From Gnetum montanum (Eukaryota > Streptophyta > Gnetopsida > Gnetales > Gnetaceae): a stretch of DNA of 64,000 bases. The stretch's first letter is position 1, and each line of letters starts with the position of its first letter. The notes under the pieces were generated by a model. The model did not search any database. It worked only from the letters and a program-made list of their open reading frames with translations, and had not been told where the DNA came from. A program made the position numbers and the translations under genes. This document shows positions 34,280 through 47,603 of this stretch, piece by piece. Location: the NCBI GenBank assembly GCA_015680685.1, contig MNCI01005244.1:169366-233365 (forward strand), written 5' to 3'.

Positions 34280-35700
34280 TCAAAATGATCCTGAAACATT
34301 TTCACAAGCCATTGGATGCAAATGGATCTTCAAGACAAAGAAAGACTCATTAGGCAACATTGAAAGATATAAGGTAAGACTTGTCGTTAAATGATTCACT
34401 CAAAGAGAGGGAATTTATTACACAAAGACCCTTTCTCTTGTATCTAAGAAGGACTCCCTTCATGTGATTATGGCATTGGTTGCTCATTATGATTTGGAAT
34501 TACATTAGATGGATGTAAAAATGGCATTCCTCAATGGTGATATAGAGGAAAAGGTTTATATGATATAACATGAAGTATTTTCCTCTAGTGGTGGTGAGTA
34601 ATTAGTATGCAAGCTCAAGAAATTCATATATGAATTGAAACAAGCCTCTCGTCAATGGTATTTAAAATTCCATGATGTCATCACTTCATTTCATTTAAAA
34701 GAGAAAATCATGGATAAATGTATATATCAGAAGATCAATGGGAGAAAAATCTATTTCCTTGTCCTATATGTGAATGATATCCTTCTTGTGAGCAATGATA
34801 ATGGATTTCTATATGAGATGAAATAATTTCTCTCTAAGAACTTCAACATGAAGGATATGGATGAGGCATCTTATGTCATTAGCATTAAGATCCATAGTGA
34901 CAAATCTAGATGTATTCTGGGATTGTTGCAGGAAACCTATATTAATAAAGCTTTAGAGAGGTTTTGGATGAAATATTTTTCATTGAGTATAGCACCCATT
35001 GTGAAGGGTGAAAAGTTCAATTTGAACCAGTGTCCTAGGAATGATTTAGAGAAAAGGCAGATGAGAAACATTCCATATGCTTCAGCTGTTGGAAGCCTAA
35101 TGTATGCTCAGGTCTACATAAGACTTGACATTGCATTTGCTGTGAGAATGTTGGACAGATATTAGAGTAATCTAGGAATTAACCACTTGAGGGATACAAA
35201 AAAGATGATGAGGTACCTTTAAGGTACAAAAGATTACATGCTTATGTATAGATGAACTAACAATCTGGAGATGATTGGCAACTCTGATTTAGACTTTTCT
35301 AGTCATGTTGATTCAATGAAATTAACATTTGGTTATGTTTTTATGTTGGTTGGAGGAGCTATATCCTGGACGAGAGGAAAAAAAACTTTGGTTGCTACTT
35401 CCACAATGGAGGTAGATTTTATTTCTTGTTTTGAGGCCACTTTTTATCGTTTATGATTGAAGAGTTTCATATTAGGCCTTAGAATTCTACATCTAGGTCA
35501 TTAAGAATATTTTGTGACAATTCAGCTGCTATCCTTATGGCTAAGAATAATAAGAGTGGTAGTTGAAGTAAATACATCAACATAAGGTACTTAGCCATAA
35601 GGGAACATATTAAGGAAAAGAAAGTGGTCATTGAGCATATAAGTAATGAATTGATGATAGTTGATCCTTTGATAAAAGAAATGCCATCAAATTAATTTAA
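34280..35700 (+). pseudogene. Ty1/copia reverse transcriptase and RNase H
   Basis: RT motifs in order are AIGCKWIFKTKKDSLGNIER, MDVKMAFLNGDIEEKVYM (motif A), LKQASRQWYLKF and LYVNDILLVSND. The catalytic Y-V-D-D reads Y-V-N-D (34767-34778), a loss of an essential Asp. RNase H follows: YASAVGSLMYAQVYIRLDIA, SDLDFSSHVDSMK, GGAISWTRGKKTLVATSTME and a degenerate tail to about 35700 (EHIKEKKVVIEHI-like). Several in-frame stops. Dead copy. Confidence 0.9.
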
Positions 35701-36040
35701 GAATCATGTAGTTTAGATGGGACTTGGTTCGATAATATTTATTTGTACATATAATTTTACAATCTTAATAAAACTCTTATTCAGTTATGATATTTTCTCA
35801 TATTCAGTTTACGTATACAGTTAATAGAGAAATCCACATATGGCAGGACCTAGAATAAACATTGGGTCTATTCATAAAGTTTAGTTACTAAATAAGGAAT
35901 TAAGTTTGAGAAATAATACATTGTAATACATAGAAGATAATACTCACATTTAGAGGAACTATCGCCATGATTAATGTATTTATTTCTTGAAATTTGAATT
36001 TGATGGATATTAGGTTAAATATGAAGACCAAGTGGGAGAA

Positions 36041-36575
36041 TGTAATCATTTATACATTATGGAAAGTAAAGTAAGTTTCAATATAACTGTTTATGCATTA
36101 TTGAAATTTTTAATGTAACTGTTTACATGTTATGGAAAGTTTCAATATAACCATTTACGTGTTATGGAAAAAAATGGTTTCAAATTTGAAACTAATTGAA
36201 TTTGTTGTAATGGTTTTCACAAGAAAGGTCTCATATTTTCCATTTAAACTAGAAGTTAATCCTTGGTGTTTGATTTTATGGCCTATAAAATGTTCTTGGT
36301 GGGAGATTAAATAGACACCAATATATATCAAACTCACAATGAGGTTATAGTTCTGGGTCCCTATCACAAACACCTAGAGTTTATATATACTATCATTGTT
36401 GACTGTTAATGTGATAGAAGAATCCAAAACACTCTCTGAAACATGTTCATGTAGTCCAAATGAAAGCATCAATGGTTGGAGGTCAATTTTTGGTTTATTT
36501 TCACATTTGGATGATTTTGTGAAATTCGATTATATGCACATTTTAATCAATGTTTTATGCCAAAATTTTCTTACT
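36041..36575 (+). repeat. 3' LTR of Ty1/copia element with 32-bp repeats in its start
   Basis: Begins TGTAATCATTTATACATTATG right after the purine tract AAGTGGGAGAA. Three to four units of about 32 bp (RTTTCAATATAACNRTTTA... with TGTTATGGAAA) follow each other from about 36044 to 36175. The right end is blurred by mutation (CTTACTA where the 5' LTR has TTTACA). Confidence 0.8.
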
Positions 36576-39500
36576 ATGTTATCTTAGATTGATAAATGTT
36601 ACTTGATGAATCTACATTTGTGTTATCTAGAATTTCTTATGGAAATTTCAATTTAGTGGATAAAGTGGATAGTATTTTTTTATGGAAATTTCTTCAAATT
36701 TATAACTGAATGTTTCCAATGGAATGGAATCCATAACTTGGGATTACCAAGCCAACATTCCTACCTCCAAGTTAACGCTTCATTGTTAACCAAATATGTA
36801 AAAGTTTGGTTGTCAAAAGTTTAATTAGTTGAGTGGTTCATTAGCATATGTTTAAATATAAAAAAAATTAAAAAGAGAAAAGAAAATGTTTCTTATAAAC
36901 ATTGAAATTGTTAATATAAAGTGATGACAATCTCGAATTAATTTTAGAAATTTTGATGAAAATCTGGATGTTTAGATGATTGACTTTTGGACTCCTTGAA
37001 AGTAGAATTATGAACTTGGAATGAGTTTAATTGAGTGTTGATGGTGCTAAATATTTGAAGCCATGATTGAATGATAAATATTATGATTGGTGAAAATGCA
37101 AAGTACTTTGTAACATTGAGAGATGATATTTAGATAAGATCAATCTTTATGAAAATAAATTTGGAGAAGATGAAGGGATGAGAGAGAAAGTAATGAGAGC
37201 TAGTAAAATTTGTAACTAATTTTATTGTATAAAAGAAAAATCATTACAATATGGTATGGTCTTGAAATTTATAAAAAATATTTTAGTCTAGGGGTAATGA
37301 GAAATCATTCCCACATGGAAAAAATGAATAAACTTGGGTTTTTCTTTTAAAGTAAAAAGATGAATTAGGGCCAAAATAGAATACATTTGTACATCAATTC
37401 ATGAAAAAATAAAATAGTTTGATTTTTTGTTTTTAGTTAAAAAAACAAAAATTGGATTTGAAATAAGTGAAACATAGGTACACCCTAAGATTTTATAGAA
37501 GTTTATAACTCAATACTAACTAGTAGAATCAAACTTGTGACTTAGGTTACTAGGCCAAAACCTTTACCACTAGGCTAACACATCATTATTTTCATGTCAA
37601 AACATTATTTTCATTACACACTATAGTTAATTGTGACATCCTTATTAATTATGTATAAGATCCTATAAATAGCTAATATAAATGTTAGGAAACTCCAAGG
37701 ATCTTGATTTAGCTTTCATTACTAATTCAAGAAATATTAGTAAAATAAATAAAAATTATCAATTAAAAGAATAAATAGTGGAGCAACTTAGCATAACAAG
37801 ATTTCTTACTACTTGCATAAATAATTAAATAAAATTAATTTAAAAAATAGAAATTAGCATAACCATAAAAATGTAGATGTTGAAAAATTCAATTAGTTGC
37901 ATCATTAAAAAGTACACAAAACTATATTTTGAATAACACTTGTTTTAACTTAATTGGACATATAGAAATAAAGATATTCACATTTGAAGTTTATGAAATA
38001 AAATAATAAAAATAAAAATTAATAATTAATAAATATTAGTATATACAATAATAATAATATTTTTTCCAAACATATAGCATGTGTCAAAGTGAAAAATGAT
38101 CCTTGCAACATCATGATCCAAATGGGATAGGCAATAATTTCATATTTATCATATTTCATTATTTATTCTCAAAAATAGATACATTGCTCAAATATCTAAA
38201 AAGTGTCTAAGGTTTATATTCTACAAAATTAAAAAATATAAAAAATTATTTTTTCAATTTTACATGGTCCATCTTGTACAGAATTGATCCACCTTAATTC
38301 CATGTCGATCTTCTAATGTTTCCCTTACTACTTTACGCTCTTTGCATCAAAATGTAGGAAAATTCAGAACCCCTTATATAATAAAGGTTATTTTATTACT
38401 TTATTCAAGAAGCATAAAAGTTTTAAGCCAAAAGTCTTGGGATACAGGTTAGAGAAAGGTTTTCAATTAAATATTCAAAATTTTTTGAAGTCCATAAATG
38501 CCACAATTTTTTTAAAAATCCAAATATTTTATATTTTATCTAGGAATCTTCATAGGATAGGTCTTGGTTACTCTCACCACCAAATGAATATATCGATGAT
38601 AAGTCTTGGAATAACCTCACTACTAACATCGAATTTTCCTATTAAATATTTAATGTCCAAAAATGTCATAAAAATCCAAATATTATATATGTTGTCTAGG
38701 CATCTCAAAAGGATAGCTCTTGGTTACCCTCACTACTAAAGGAATATACCAATTGGTCTTCAAATAAATTTACTACTAATATTGATTTATTTTTTGACCC
38801 CAAATAAGTCACATGGTTAGCTCTTGGTGATAGCCTTACTATGAACATCCTTAGTTGCTAACGTACATACCTTAGTAAAAGCATGGGTTTTGACTATGTC
38901 TTATTATACATCACTAGATTCAATTACTTAATGCCATGGTCTTGACTAGTTTCCTAACCTCACATGAACTTATGAATCAAAATCCAAAGTAGTAAATAGG
39001 GGCATTTAAAAGATTCATGGCTTCCACTATCAATTGAGCAAACTTGATCACATATATATTACTTTATTATAATTCAAATCGAAAAAATTTCTATAATAGC
39101 TAAAAATCCATAATAGTCAAACTTTTAAAAAATTCTTACAAATCTCATTTATATCAAAGACTATTCCAAAAAAATCATAAAATATCAAAGAAGTAATGTG
39201 GATAAAGTTTCCCAATTCTACAAATTCACTAAAAAGATAAAAATTGATCTAGAAAAAATTACAATACAAATTTCTATATAAAAATAAACCCAAATTGACA
39301 AAAATTTAGCAAATTTTTAGTATGGTAATTAAAATAGTAAAAGAATAATGATGAATCAAGAAGTAGAGAGAAAAGGTAGAAAATCCACAACAAAATAAGG
39401 TAGCTACATGAAAAGAAAAATAAAAGAAAATTTCTTATAATGTTGTAAAGATTTTCAAAATCTTCCTATTGGCATCCTTTCCTACCCAAAATGCTCACAA

Positions 39501-40829
39501 TACACTTTTAATTCATTCCAAACCTAAGCGCTAGAAGTCTTTTACAATCTATAATTGAAAGACAAAATCTGTTTATAAGTTGAAGAATTTCATGCAATGC
39601 AACACGTGGGCTTGATATGTGCTTAGAAATGGAAAAAACAAGCTTAGAAGGAAAGAAACTGGGTTTGAAATAACTTTAGAATGAAAGAAACAAAGTAGAA
39701 AATGGTTTCTATTTCATATAGGAAATAAAAAAACCTAATACAACTGATGGTAGTGAAAAAAATATGAAAGCACATGATACATATGTGGTTATATATATAA
39801 CATACTTTACTTTATGTACTTTTATGTTTTAACTGCCTTACTTCAGATGAAGTGAAATTTTAGTTTTTCTTAATTTTATTTTTAATTATTTTTTATAAGT
39901 TTTTTTGATAAGTTTATTTTCTAGTTTTTCTTCACAACTAATACTTTTAAGGTTCAAATTCCCATAACAACCATAAACAAACTTCAAATCAAAATCCATT
40001 TTATTCTACGAGATCTTTATCAAGTGCACTACAAGTCCATGTCTTGAAATTATATATGAGCATTACTCATTATTGTTGTACAATTTAAATGATGAAATTT
40101 TTACAAAATTTTTAGCAAACTAAAATTATGATATTTTTGGAACCATAACTTTGATTATACTAAACCAAGGATTAAAACTAATATTTCTGAATGCTTTAGA
40201 GACATTAGTAAGGTCATATTCTAGATAAGATACTATCCTAAGGTACTTCCTTAACAAAAAAAATTTATGTAATATTTAATTGTAATAAAATTAAACTAAG
40301 AATTTTAGTTTAATAAGAAAAGTGAGAAGGGTATAGTTTGGGTAGGGTTAGGGTCCAAAATGTTCCATGAATAAAGTATTATATAATCACATGTATGTAA
40401 TAAGAATAAAATATACATAACTAAATATGCATAAAAAATGTATACAAAGAATAAATTATGCATAAGAAAATACTTGTAAAGGCATGATAAGTACAAAAAG
40501 AAAAAATTCTAAGAATAATTAGATTTCAATAGTTAATCATAAAATATGCATAAGATTTATGATTGAGTTTCAGTAGTAGTAAAAAGAAAGGATACAAAAC
40601 TTTAACAAAACACTATAGTAAGCCTATTGTGTTTACTTATGTAGGACAAGAACAATAGTAATAACAACAACAATAATATAATCATATGATTTAGTTAATA
40701 AAATTAAAATTAACCTATTGAAACACATCTAATAATATTAAAAAATTAAATGCATTCATTAAATTAAATAATTAAACCTATGCAGATTTTAGGTTGTGAC
40801 ATTAATAGTTCCTTTTTTAGGATGAAATG
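36576..40829. other. AT-rich stretch without a recognised gene
   Basis: About 4.2 kb of AT-rich sequence. No domain, RNA gene or LTR pair recognised. Its right end should be the 3' part of the minus-strand Ty1/copia element that resumes at 63064, since the second Athila-like element inserted between them with AAATG duplications. A degenerate tandem repeat lies at 38455-38775. Confidence 0.5.
38455..38775. repeat. Degenerate two-copy tandem repeat, about 157 bp
   Basis: Blocks AAAAATCCAAATATT, TCTAGGMATCTYMAWAGGATAG, CTCTTGGTTACYCTCAC and the following CACTACTAAC recur about 157 bases apart (first unit from about 38455, second from about 38620). Diverged; function unknown. Confidence 0.55.
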
Positions 40830-41733
40830 TGATACATCATGTTTTCACATGCTTCGATATCGAATACCTGATATTGGAGCCTTGACATCAGGTATTTGAT
40901 GTCCGAGCCTAGGATGTGATGTCGGATATTTGCTATCACGAAGTATACACCAACCTATAAATATAGTGCTTGGGCTCAAAATTTTGATATTAATTTTTGT
41001 CATAGATAGAGAAGCTTTTTCAATTTATGTTCTCAAAAGTTAGAATATTTTCTGAGTACACGCAGTAGGAGTCTAAGTGTGTACAGATCTTTGTTTGAAC
41101 AGTAATGTACCTGAGTGCAGTAGTGTGACAGGAATAAAAACAAACCCTTTTGACGATTCTTGCAGCACTGAGAATAGACTAATATTTCCTTTAATGCATT
41201 TTATTTTCATGTGCTTTACTTTAATGTATTTAAATTAAGCAATTAATTTCTAGTTATTAATGAACACAAGCACAACCACTTTGAGTAGACATATAGTGCT
41301 TGGTAACCTAGCAACACTTAACATTTGGTAGCTTAGCTGCACTATGTGTGTTCAGGATGTGTTCAAGAAAGTGGGATGGGTACTTATGTTAGGCTAGCTA
41401 GGTACTGAATGACTTAAATCTTAAATTGCTCTATGTTTCATTCTTGTTGTAGGCAATTAAACTTATAAAACATAAAATGAGAAAAATCATGTACCTCAAT
41501 TACACTTAAATCATACCCTTGAGCTTCACAAGTGTAGTTGGAAAGACAACGAATTTTCTCAATGCCCATTTCACTTCCTAGAGGAACTAGTGCACTGGAG
41601 AATTATAGGTTCATGAAAGTTGACCAGATTCTAGTGCACTGGAGAATTATAGGTCCATGAAAGTTGACCAAATTGTGTGTGAACGTCTTAGTGATTCATA
41701 TGGTAGGATGTAGGGATACCTTGCCATTCATCA
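40830..41733 (+). repeat. 5' LTR of second Athila-like element
   Basis: Starts TGATACATCATG and ends CCATTCATCA. Matches 62212-63063. It has a 44-bp tandem duplication (units beginning near 41587 and 41631, CTAGTGCACTGGAGAATTAT) that is single in the 3' LTR and explains most of the length difference. Confidence 0.9.
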
Positions 41734-41753
41734 TTAGCGTCATTGCCAAGGAC
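41734..41753 (+). other. Primer binding site, second Athila-like element
   Basis: TTAGCGTCATTGCCAAGGAC matches the tRNA-Asp-type site of Athila elements with transition-type changes and abuts the LTR end. Confidence 0.7.
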
Positions 41754-41884
41754 CTTTTAGTTGTTTCATACACTATCTAGATTTAGTGGAAATCATTCAA
41801 AATTATGCAAATGAACCTTAGTCATATCATATTTTACAATTACTACAACAAAATTTACAAGAACATTGCATTTTTATCATCTAA

Positions 41885-43500
41885 TTGAAAATGTCTTCTT
41901 CTCGTAGGAGTGCTTCTCTGTGCAGGTTTGATGGAGATCATCAGCCGATGCCTTAATAATATCAAGTGGTATATGCTCATCTTGATGAGTATGTACCCAA
42001 TTTCACCTTCATTATATATCAAGATAAATAGTTGTGGTGGTGTGACATGGAGGGCAACATTGTGTTGTAACTTGATTGATCCATTCTTGCAATGCTCTAG
42101 CAAATACTTATATGATGGGATCTCTAGGAACTTGATGTTGAGTATGTTGTGCAAGATAGTGATGCTAGGGATTATTGTCCCATTAACGCATAATGTCTAT
42201 GGGGTTGACAACTAGAACAACGCCATGACTTTGCGAAGGGAAAAGTATTTAATGATTTTCCATTCCTGATGTACCAAAAAGATGATGGAGAACCCTTCTT
42301 TGTGGGTTTTCCATTTAGTGAAATCCCTCTCTTTGTCTTTCATGAAGGACGTCAAATTTAAAAGCTATAGTCCAAAATTAATAATCCTAATTCTAGTAAG
42401 AATGCATCTAATAACAAAGAAGGATCTAATGAGGGAAGCCAAGATAGGAATATGGACAAAAAACAAGATCGTGATCATGGCCATGATCGTCAAAGAGATA
42501 GTAGTAAGCACCATGATGTTGGTAGTCTCCCTTCCTCTTTACCTTCATCATCATATTCTTCTTCTTTTCTTGGCTTTGACCATGACTGCAAGAGGTGAGA
42601 CTGTGATGGAGATGATCGAAATGATCGATGGGACATAAATGATCATATGGATCATTGGGCAAGGCAAGATCAAGGGCACAAATATTCAAGAGAGGCACAT
42701 CACCATGAATGAAGGGGTAGTAGAGGGCATTGTAGGCACCATGATCATGGCCTTGATGAGCCTTTGCTTGCTACCTAAAGTATGCTCAATATTATAGAGG
42801 TAGTATGAATTCCAACAAGGTATGTGAGGGATAGTTAGATCAAAAGGCTAGACATGAAAAATATTCCTTGGTTCAAAGGGGGATATAACTCTAATTTGCA
42901 GAACCATCTCCAAGATTTTCAAGATGCACGTGCCTTATAGAATATAGAAAATGAGTGGCAAAAAATTAAGTTATTCCCAAGGACACTCATCAAAGAACCA
43001 AAGAACTGGTATTAGTCCTTAGAGCCAGAATCTATCAAATAATGGAGTACCATGTTTGAATTATTTAATGATAAATATCAAATGTACTCCAAAGTGTCCA
43101 AATTGAGAAGGAAAATCCAAGGATGGAAATAAGAAACACATGAGCCCTTGGATGCCACCATTGGTCAATACTATTCCTTAATGCACAAATGTCCTGACTG
43201 TGGTTATTCTCAATTGGATCAACTTCGCCACATTGTAGATGGGCTTCAATAAAAAAGAAGAAGAACCTTTGGTGTCTATGCCCAAAGGTGACTATCAGAA
43301 TTAAGTGTCCATCAGATACAAAGACTAATCAAGCAAGTAGCTAAAGAGGAGGGTGAATTAAGAAAAAGAGAAAGTGCAAAAGAATATAATCGTGATCCTT
43401 CTATTCTCAAGAGGGAGGTTCAATTCTGTGATAGTGAAGAGGAATCCGCACCTGATGAGGTGATGAATAGGAAAACCTTGCCACTTAAAACATTTTAATT
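41885..43500 (+). pseudogene. Gag of second Athila-like element
   Basis: Broken frames follow the same order as the first Athila-like gag: RRSASLCRFDGDHQP-like start, WWCDMEGNIVL, an Arg/His/Asp-rich middle (42420-42760) and the core (RLDMKNIPWF, then FPRTLIKEPKNWY). A C-terminal part ends near EVVESELDDD at about 43700. Stops and frameshifts throughout. The Asp/His-rich low-complexity middle produces antisense open frames that are not genes. Confidence 0.7.
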
Positions 43501-44479
43501 TAGAATTATGACCAAGGTTGATTAGTTATGGGACTCCATGGATAGTAGATTTTAAGCTATGCTAAAAATTGTTGAAGAGTCCAAAGAGCAAGGTAGTGAT
43601 CATGAGTGTAGGAGGCGTAAGGAAGTTGAACGTGCCTATCAAAAAGGTAAGGAAAAGATTTTTGCAATAGAAGAAGTTGTGGAAAGTGAATTAGATGATG
43701 ATGGTGGGTGTGACGTTTGATAATATGAACATCCTAAGGGATGTTGCCCCATAGTGTCACATTTATAGGAGTATGGGGTGTATGCTTTGAATCCATGACT
43801 AACATAGAGGAAAACATCTAGAAGATTACCTTATCCTGAAGGTAATTTAGGTAGTTTCACCAGTAACAACAATATTATCCAAGTAGAAATCTATCGCAAA
43901 CATATGAGCAATATCAATAGTGGAAATAACCACAATCATGGGTGATGGCACCACCAAGGCAGAAATACCCTTATAGACAACCTGATTCATATGGGTACTA
44001 TGTTTAGCAATCCCTATCTCCATGTGACTCCTCCAATTACATTTCTACTTTCTATTCTCACTACCACCATTCTGATTATTATCAAACTCGTTCTCTAGAT
44101 GAAAGAAGGGATGTCACCTTTTATCCTTATCCCCCTCTTGTCCTTGCACATGTTCCTCCTCTAGCTACATAGCTACCGCCTACTCCACTTATGCAGGGTA
44201 AACTACTAGCTAAACCACAACAACACAATGCTAGTGGTGTTGTTAATCTACAATAAGTTCATCAATCAACTGGGTCGAATACTTGATCAAAGAAAAGACC
44301 TTTCTTTTGATCCCATAGTCCACCTAAGGCCTTAAATACACCTACGATTGACAACCTTGTCACTCCATCTTTCTCTATATCAAATTCCTTCGAGTCCCCT
44401 GCAAACCAAACACTACATAGGATCCATATTGTGATGCTTACTCACATTGTATCTAATTGGATTTATGCTAGAAAGCTTC

Positions 44480-44883
44480 CTAGGAAATTAGATGATTGTG
44501 GAAGTCCTCTCATTTATTTGTAGATTATTGGGAATAAATTGTGTAAAGCTCTTCTCAAGTCAGGTTCTAGTATCAATTTAATTTCTCATGAGATATACAT
44601 TGCATGAAACCTACCTCCTCTCAAGAAGAGCAATATCAAATTAGAATTGGTAGACTAGTCCATTACTATTCCATTGGGACCTATGGAAGACATTATGATC
44701 ACTGTCTATGGGTGGTCTTATCCTACTGATTTCCTAGTGATGAGGGTGGAGAATTACAAAGGGGATTTTCCAATCATCATGGGAAAGGCATGGCCTAGCA
44801 TCATTGATGCAAGAATGGGCATCAAAGATCTTTCCCTGGAAATATCCAAAGAAAATGCATTCAGAAAGATCGAGAAGAAGTGA
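44480..44883 (+). pseudogene. Protease domain of second Athila-like element
   Basis: A decayed active-site region (KSGSSINLIS near 44568) is followed by an open piece with GPMEDIMITVYGWSYPTDFL and the signature FPIIMGKAWPSIIDA. It matches the first Athila-like protease, but the catalytic Asp is not visible (Lys-Ser-Gly). Inactive. Confidence 0.8.
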
Positions 44884-45419
44884 GTTCCATGCATCGCATA
44901 CAATGATACAAGGTGTAATTGTGTGTAGAACTCTAGGCCATGAAATAAGCATCTATCTCTGCATGTAAGTAGTGTGTACCAAAAGTAGATATTCAAAGGT
45001 GTCTATGTGTAGCAGCCACAAAATAAGAGGGCACCCAGTGGCTAACTACTGAATCTAAGAGTAGCACACTTTGCATGTAATTGACTGAGAGCTTGACATG
45101 CACATATGTCATAGGCATCGATGAACTAGAGCAAGTTCATCACCAACTCTTTGATGATACAAATGGTGATACTTATTGGGGAGAGTTAGAGATTCATAAA
45201 AATTTTAAGCAAGAGCCCCTTGAACTAAAAATGTTGTCAGTCTAATGAAATATGTGTTTTTAAAAAATGGGAAACTAATCATAATTAATGCAAATCTTAC
45301 TTCAGAGCAGAAAAAGATGTTGTTGAATGTGGTTCAAAAATGGTTAACAGCTTTTTCTTGGTCATATCTTGAACTAATAGGGATTGATCCTAAGATATGC
45401 TAACATTACATTTACACTG

Positions 45420-45724
45420 ATTTGGCCATGAAGCCAAAGAGACAACAATAAAGGTGATTGAACCCCAAACTGAAGCAGGTCATCAAAGAGAAAATTGAAC
45501 AAACCCTCAAGGCAGGGTTCAATTATCCCATTATGGATAGTGAGTGGGTTAGTCCACTTGTGATTCTGCCAAAGAAAGGAGGCAAATGGCGAGTTTGCAT
45601 TGATTTTCGGCTACTGATTATGGCAACATTCAAAGACCATTTTTCGTTGCCATTTTTTGATTAGGTGTTAGACACAATATTTGGGCATTAGCACTATAGT
45701 TTTCTAGATGGTTATAGTGGTTAT
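45420..45724 (+). pseudogene. First part of reverse transcriptase, second Athila-like element
   Basis: LKQVIKEKIEQTLKAGFNYP, WVSPLVILPKKGGKWRVCID, FKDHFSLPFFD and YSFLDGYSGY run up to the insertion point, so the break falls exactly in motif A, just after the catalytic Asp. The last five bases (GTTAT) are the target copy. It resumes at 55105. Confidence 0.9.
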
Positions 45725-47485
45725 TGAAACACCACTAATTTTGGCCTAGCACTTCTAAAATGACTCAATCCCTTTTGAGCATCCAAGAGGAAAAATTTGA
45801 CTAAGGCATGCAACTCATGTTGGCTTGCCTTGGTCACTCACACTGGCTTTCTTAACAAGTCACGCTGGAAATTGCAAATTTTCACACTCACGCTGCAGGT
45901 CACTCTGTGGTCACGCTGTAGTGTGAGTCCAGCGTGACCAACCTTGAAAACGTTAAATCAAGTAAAAAATGGTCAAAATCAGAGGGTGCAACCTATCCTC
46001 AATGGCCATTGACATCGACTCCAAGTTTCAGCATTTAGAAATTCAAATTTGGAGATAGACTGTTCACACTTCCACACACACGCTGTAGGGCACGTTGTGG
46101 TCATGTCGCAACATGAGTTCAACGTGACCAACTCCAATAGCCTCAAAACTAAGTCAAAATGACATGATTCAAAGGTGTACATCATTCCTAGGGTTTAGGG
46201 TTGACAACCTCCAGTCCCAACTTCCAGAACTTCCACATTTTAGGTCCAAAAATTACAAGTTTTTGTGGTCACACTACAGCTCACGCTGTGGTTACACTGT
46301 AGCATGAGTGTAGTGTGGCCTACCAACAATGGCTCAAAACAAGGCATTTTTAGGCTCAATTCGTCAATCACAGTCAGGAAATCCTCACACTTCAAGAATC
46401 AGGATTCAAAATTGAAAATTTGATGAAAAATTGCAAGTCTTTGCTCACTCACGCTGAGGTCACGCTAAAGTCACACTTCAGTGTGAGTGCACTATACACA
46501 CACTGAAGACATGCTAAGACATGCTACGACAAAATCAACTCATGTTGGAAGTCTTGCTCAGGCAAAGACACCTCAAACAACCATGAAACCACTTGAATCG
46601 ACACCTTGCAGTAGTCAAATCACAGATCCAGAAGTTTTAACAGAGCTAGAACCAATTTTTCTTGTTGTACATTGTCATTTCATTGTGAATCTTCACTTGT
46701 GGGCTTGTCAGGCCCTCACAGTCTAAATTGTATGTACTTTCATGGGCTAGAGTAAGCCACATGTTGTAAGATACAATGAACCTAATCAAGAACATAGCTT
46801 GCCCACACATGTCCAACTCACACACAGCTGTCCATTGGACACATGTCACTTGATTCACTTTACTCTCATCTCCTAGCCATTAATTCCATTCATGAATTCC
46901 ATGCCCGAGCCCGGCCCAACCTTATAAATACCCTATCAATTCACATAAATGGGGTGGGAAATTCTAAAAATAGATGGTTTAGGAAACTCAGACCAGCAAA
47001 CCTTGGGTGCTCAGATACACCTGACTCTTGGCATCCAACCACTCTTGAAATGCATCACATCACCCCAAGGCCTGGCGCTTGACTTGCCTTCCTCACGTCT
47101 AGCTACGCTTTGACTGGTGCACATCTTTTTCTAAGTAATACAATATAGTTCAATTCATTTTGCTAGCCATTACATTGTTCTCTTTATTTTATATTCAGTT
47201 TACTTTTATGTTTTGTTTACAATACTAGTTCTACATACGTTTCTGTTTACATTTCGTGTGCACTATCTACGTTTCAAACATCAGTTACGATAACCCTAGC
47301 ACAAGTGATAGTTTACGCTTGGGGAACTCCTTGGTTGATTTGCATGTAGACCATCCAAGGCACTCTACCTTCGTTTTCTTTTCCAGCTTGCCCTCTGGCA
47401 AAGACAAGGTTAGCTATGTCTACCCGATGATCTTTCGATGTTTGTTTTCCCTTCCATCCTTACATCGACGATTTAGGTCAGTACA
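45725..47485 (+). repeat. 5' LTR of nested Gag-protease element
   Basis: TGAAACACCACTAATTTTGG to GGTCAGTACA. The first 800 bases hold many CACGCTG/CAGCGTG words in both directions, often as TCACGCTGYNGTCACGCTG. The last third aligns with the LTR at 5602-6739. CCTTATAAATACCC at 46919-46932 is a good TATA-type promoter candidate, kept as CCTATAAATACC in the 3' LTR (54536). Confidence 0.95.
46921..46930 (+). promoter_or_regulatory. TATA-box candidate in LTR
   Basis: TTATAAATAC within CCTTATAAATACCC; the same word stands at the matching place of the 3' LTR (54537-54546). That leaves roughly 555 bases to the LTR end for R and U5. Promoter use is inferred. Confidence 0.5.
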
Positions 47486-47490
47486 GTAAA

Positions 47491-47508
47491 TTGGCACTAG
47501 AAGGAGGG
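47491..47508 (+). other. Candidate primer binding site, nested Gag-protease element
   Basis: TTGGCACTAGAAGGAGGG starts five bases inside the LTR end and is conserved in the left element (TTGGCGCTAGAAGGAGGG). The tRNA is not identified. Confidence 0.5.
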
Positions 47509-47603
47509 CCAAACTTGTTTTCTATTTAATCAAAAAGCTGATCACGTTACTTGTTCAAACGTTGCCCAAAGCAAGTGTTGAAACTAACGGTCATGCTGCA
47601 TAC

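Larger units (their letters stand above)
20353..36575 (+). mobile_element. Ty1/copia element, split by an Athila-like element
   Basis: 5' LTR, initiator-Met-type primer site, gag with CCHC knuckle, protease, GAG-pre-integrase, integrase, RT and RNase H follow in Ty1/copia order. A purine tract (GTGGGAGAA, ending 36040) and a 3' LTR close it. The element is interrupted at 23960-33580 inside its integrase. Every domain has stops, so it is dead. The right end and target duplication are not sharp: the last LTR bases (near 36575) have mutated, and I could not match flanking 5-mers. Confidence 0.85.

Noticed and set aside
36576-40829. A further LTR element in the AT-rich interval
   Set aside because: No LTR pair, primer site or domain could be matched; only a diverged 157-bp repeat was seen.
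42420-42760. His/Asp-rich frames on both strands
   Set aside because: Part of the low-complexity middle of the Athila-like gag; antisense frames are shadows.
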